From: Cyanobacteriota bacterium
Lineage (GTDB): Bacteria > Cyanobacteriota > Cyanobacteriia > Phormidesmidales > Phormidesmidaceae
Assembly (NCBI GenBank): GCA_027483425.1
Contig: JAIXUR010000197.1
Span: forward strand, 1 to 5,389
Direction of reading: 5' to 3'
Length of the DNA: 5,389 nucleotides
Part shown: one piece after another, positions 4,855-5,389 of the stretch
How positions within the stretch are numbered: position 1 is the stretch's first letter
Layout of the letters: every line of letters starts with the position of its first letter
Notes under the pieces: generated by a model
What the model saw: the letters and a program-made list of their open reading frames with translations, nothing else
What the model was told of the DNA's origin: nothing
Database searches by the model: none
Translations under genes and position numbers: made by a program

Positions 4855-4924
4855 GGTTTCAGGTTCACAGTTTAGGATTTAGGGCAGCACCTTGCACCTA
4901 AGACCTCGCATCTTCTACCTTGCG
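4855..4924. repeat. Degenerate heptanucleotide repeat array downstream of phoU
   Basis: Ten heptamers can be read in one unbroken 7-nt phase. The first part is GGTTTCA-like (GGTTTCA, GGTTCAC, AGTTTAG, GATTTAG at 4855-4882). After a transition unit GGCAGCA, the second part is CCTTGCA-like (CCTTGCA, CCTAAGA, CCTCGCA, TCTTCTA, CCTTGCG at 4890-4924). The units differ but the period holds for 70 nt. Two heptamer types back to back resemble decayed intergenic STRR repeats of cyanobacteria. The array starts 13 nt after the phoU stop. A 5-bp hairpin with a GAGA loop (4837-4850) overlaps that stop codon; no strong terminator is seen. Confidence 0.55.
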
Positions 4925-5389
4925 CCGTCCCTCCATTTACAAAACGTTGCCTGCTATTGACAAAAACATTTGACAGCGTCCCATTTCCTGGGAAACTGAA
5001 GTAGGTAACGTACCCCTGCTGCTGGTAGGGTTTAGCCCTGGCCGTAGGTCAGGCTTGACCTGGGGTTACGATTGCACCACTAACCGGGGTCATCTTCAAC
5101 TGTAGCAATTGCAGCTGTAGGAGCTACACTTGAGCGTCGCTTGCCCTTTGGCTGTCCGCCAGGCCGGTTCAAGGTTGAAAGCCTGGCTCTGATACCTGAC
5201 GCTTCGCCCGGCAGTAAACCGGCTAGACGATGGTTCAGGCCACGGCGTCACCCTATCCATGCCTCTTCTTTGCCTCGTTGCCACAGGCTCAGATTAGGTA
5301 TTAGGCCGTCCCTGGTTTAGCGCGGGTTGTTGGTTTGATCAGCCCTGGGTTGCCCCAGTCATGAATAGTTTTAGGAATCAGTCGCTACA
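4925..5389. other. Non-coding 3' region with several small hairpins
   Basis: I see no convincing gene here. A 62-codon minus-strand frame (5096-5284) has no ribosome-binding site and odd composition. The stretch carries several inverted repeats: AGGTCA-GGCT-TGACCT (5046-5061), TGTAGC/GCTACA (5101-5128), GCCAGGC/GCCTGGC enclosing TTCAA/TTGAA (5158-5187), GACG/CGTC enclosing TGG/CCA (5226-5249) and CTGGG-TTGC-CCCAG (5345-5358). GCCGGTT (5163-5169) can also pair with AACCGGC (5217-5223). It could be a structured RNA, the leader of a gene beyond the window, or decayed sequence. An ATG at 5361 stays open for nine codons to the window end but has no ribosome-binding site. No tRNA, tmRNA, RNase P RNA or 4.5S RNA pattern was recognised. 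Confidence 0.4.
4957..4975 (+). promoter_or_regulatory. Pair of TTGACA boxes
   Basis: Two exact -35 consensus hexamers lie 13 bp apart (4957-4962 and 4970-4975). The best downstream -10 candidate, GAAACT at 4992-4997, matches only three bases at a 16-nt spacing. They may be a promoter for a transcript covering the non-coding 3' region, or a direct-repeat binding site. Confidence 0.3.

Noticed and set aside
4167..4868. 233-codon minus-strand frame opposite phoU
   Set aside because: The + strand frame has full PhoU motifs, and the minus frame is its shadow with no ribosome-binding site support.
5158..5190. GGTTCAA resembling a tRNA T-loop
   Set aside because: The flanking bases do not form a 5-bp T-stem and no acceptor, D or anticodon arms can be placed around it.
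5096..5284. 62-codon minus-strand ORF in the 3' region
   Set aside because: No Shine-Dalgarno sequence, no recognisable motif, Ser/Arg-rich composition, and it overlaps the hairpin-rich region.
1..5389. Mobile element, prophage or defence system
   Set aside because: No transposase, integrase, attachment site, target duplication or defence-family protein is visible; all recognised genes are core cyanobacterial genes.

Overview
The window is a stretch of cyanobacterial chromosome carrying ordinary housekeeping and photosynthesis genes. The cyanobacterial assignment rests on a photosystem I subunit gene (psaM), a CrtR-type beta-carotene hydroxylase and three copies of the HIP1 octamer GCGATCGC. 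It also rests on heptanucleotide repeats of the kind common between cyanobacterial genes. The moderately GC-rich coding sequence and the repeat style would fit a filamentous Leptolyngbya-like lineage, but that placement is a guess.

Layout. Positions 1-36 are the last codons of an upstream + strand gene, possibly the protease SppA. A heptamer repeat array follows (61-122), then a short leader with a hairpin and a possible 19-residue leader ORF, then aroH (256-633, +; chorismate mutase). aroH converges on crtR (699-1586, -), with a perfect 18-bp bidirectional terminator hairpin between them. crtR and pyk (1905-3692, +; pyruvate kinase with an extra C-terminal PEP-utiliser domain) diverge from a 318-bp spacer with a GGCC-rich palindromic patch. 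pyk converges on the tiny gene psaM (3848-3943, -; 31 residues), again separated by a perfect 18-bp hairpin. psaM and phoU (4173-4841, +) diverge from a 229-bp spacer holding overlapping palindromes. The last ~550 bases have no convincing gene. They hold a degenerate 10-unit heptamer array, a pair of TTGACA boxes and several small hairpins.

The genes are not one pathway. Each seems to be its own transcription unit, with alternating orientation and strong hairpins at both convergent junctions. Loosely, pyk (PEP to pyruvate) and aroH (chorismate to prephenate) belong to central and aromatic metabolism. crtR (zeaxanthin) and psaM (PSI) serve the photosynthetic membrane, and phoU acts in phosphate signalling.

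I did not find an undescribed system here. The points most worth a second look are the altered active-site pair in AroH (Asp77/His80), the Lys77 signature in pyruvate kinase, the two heptamer arrays, the aroH leader and the structured-looking non-coding 3' region.
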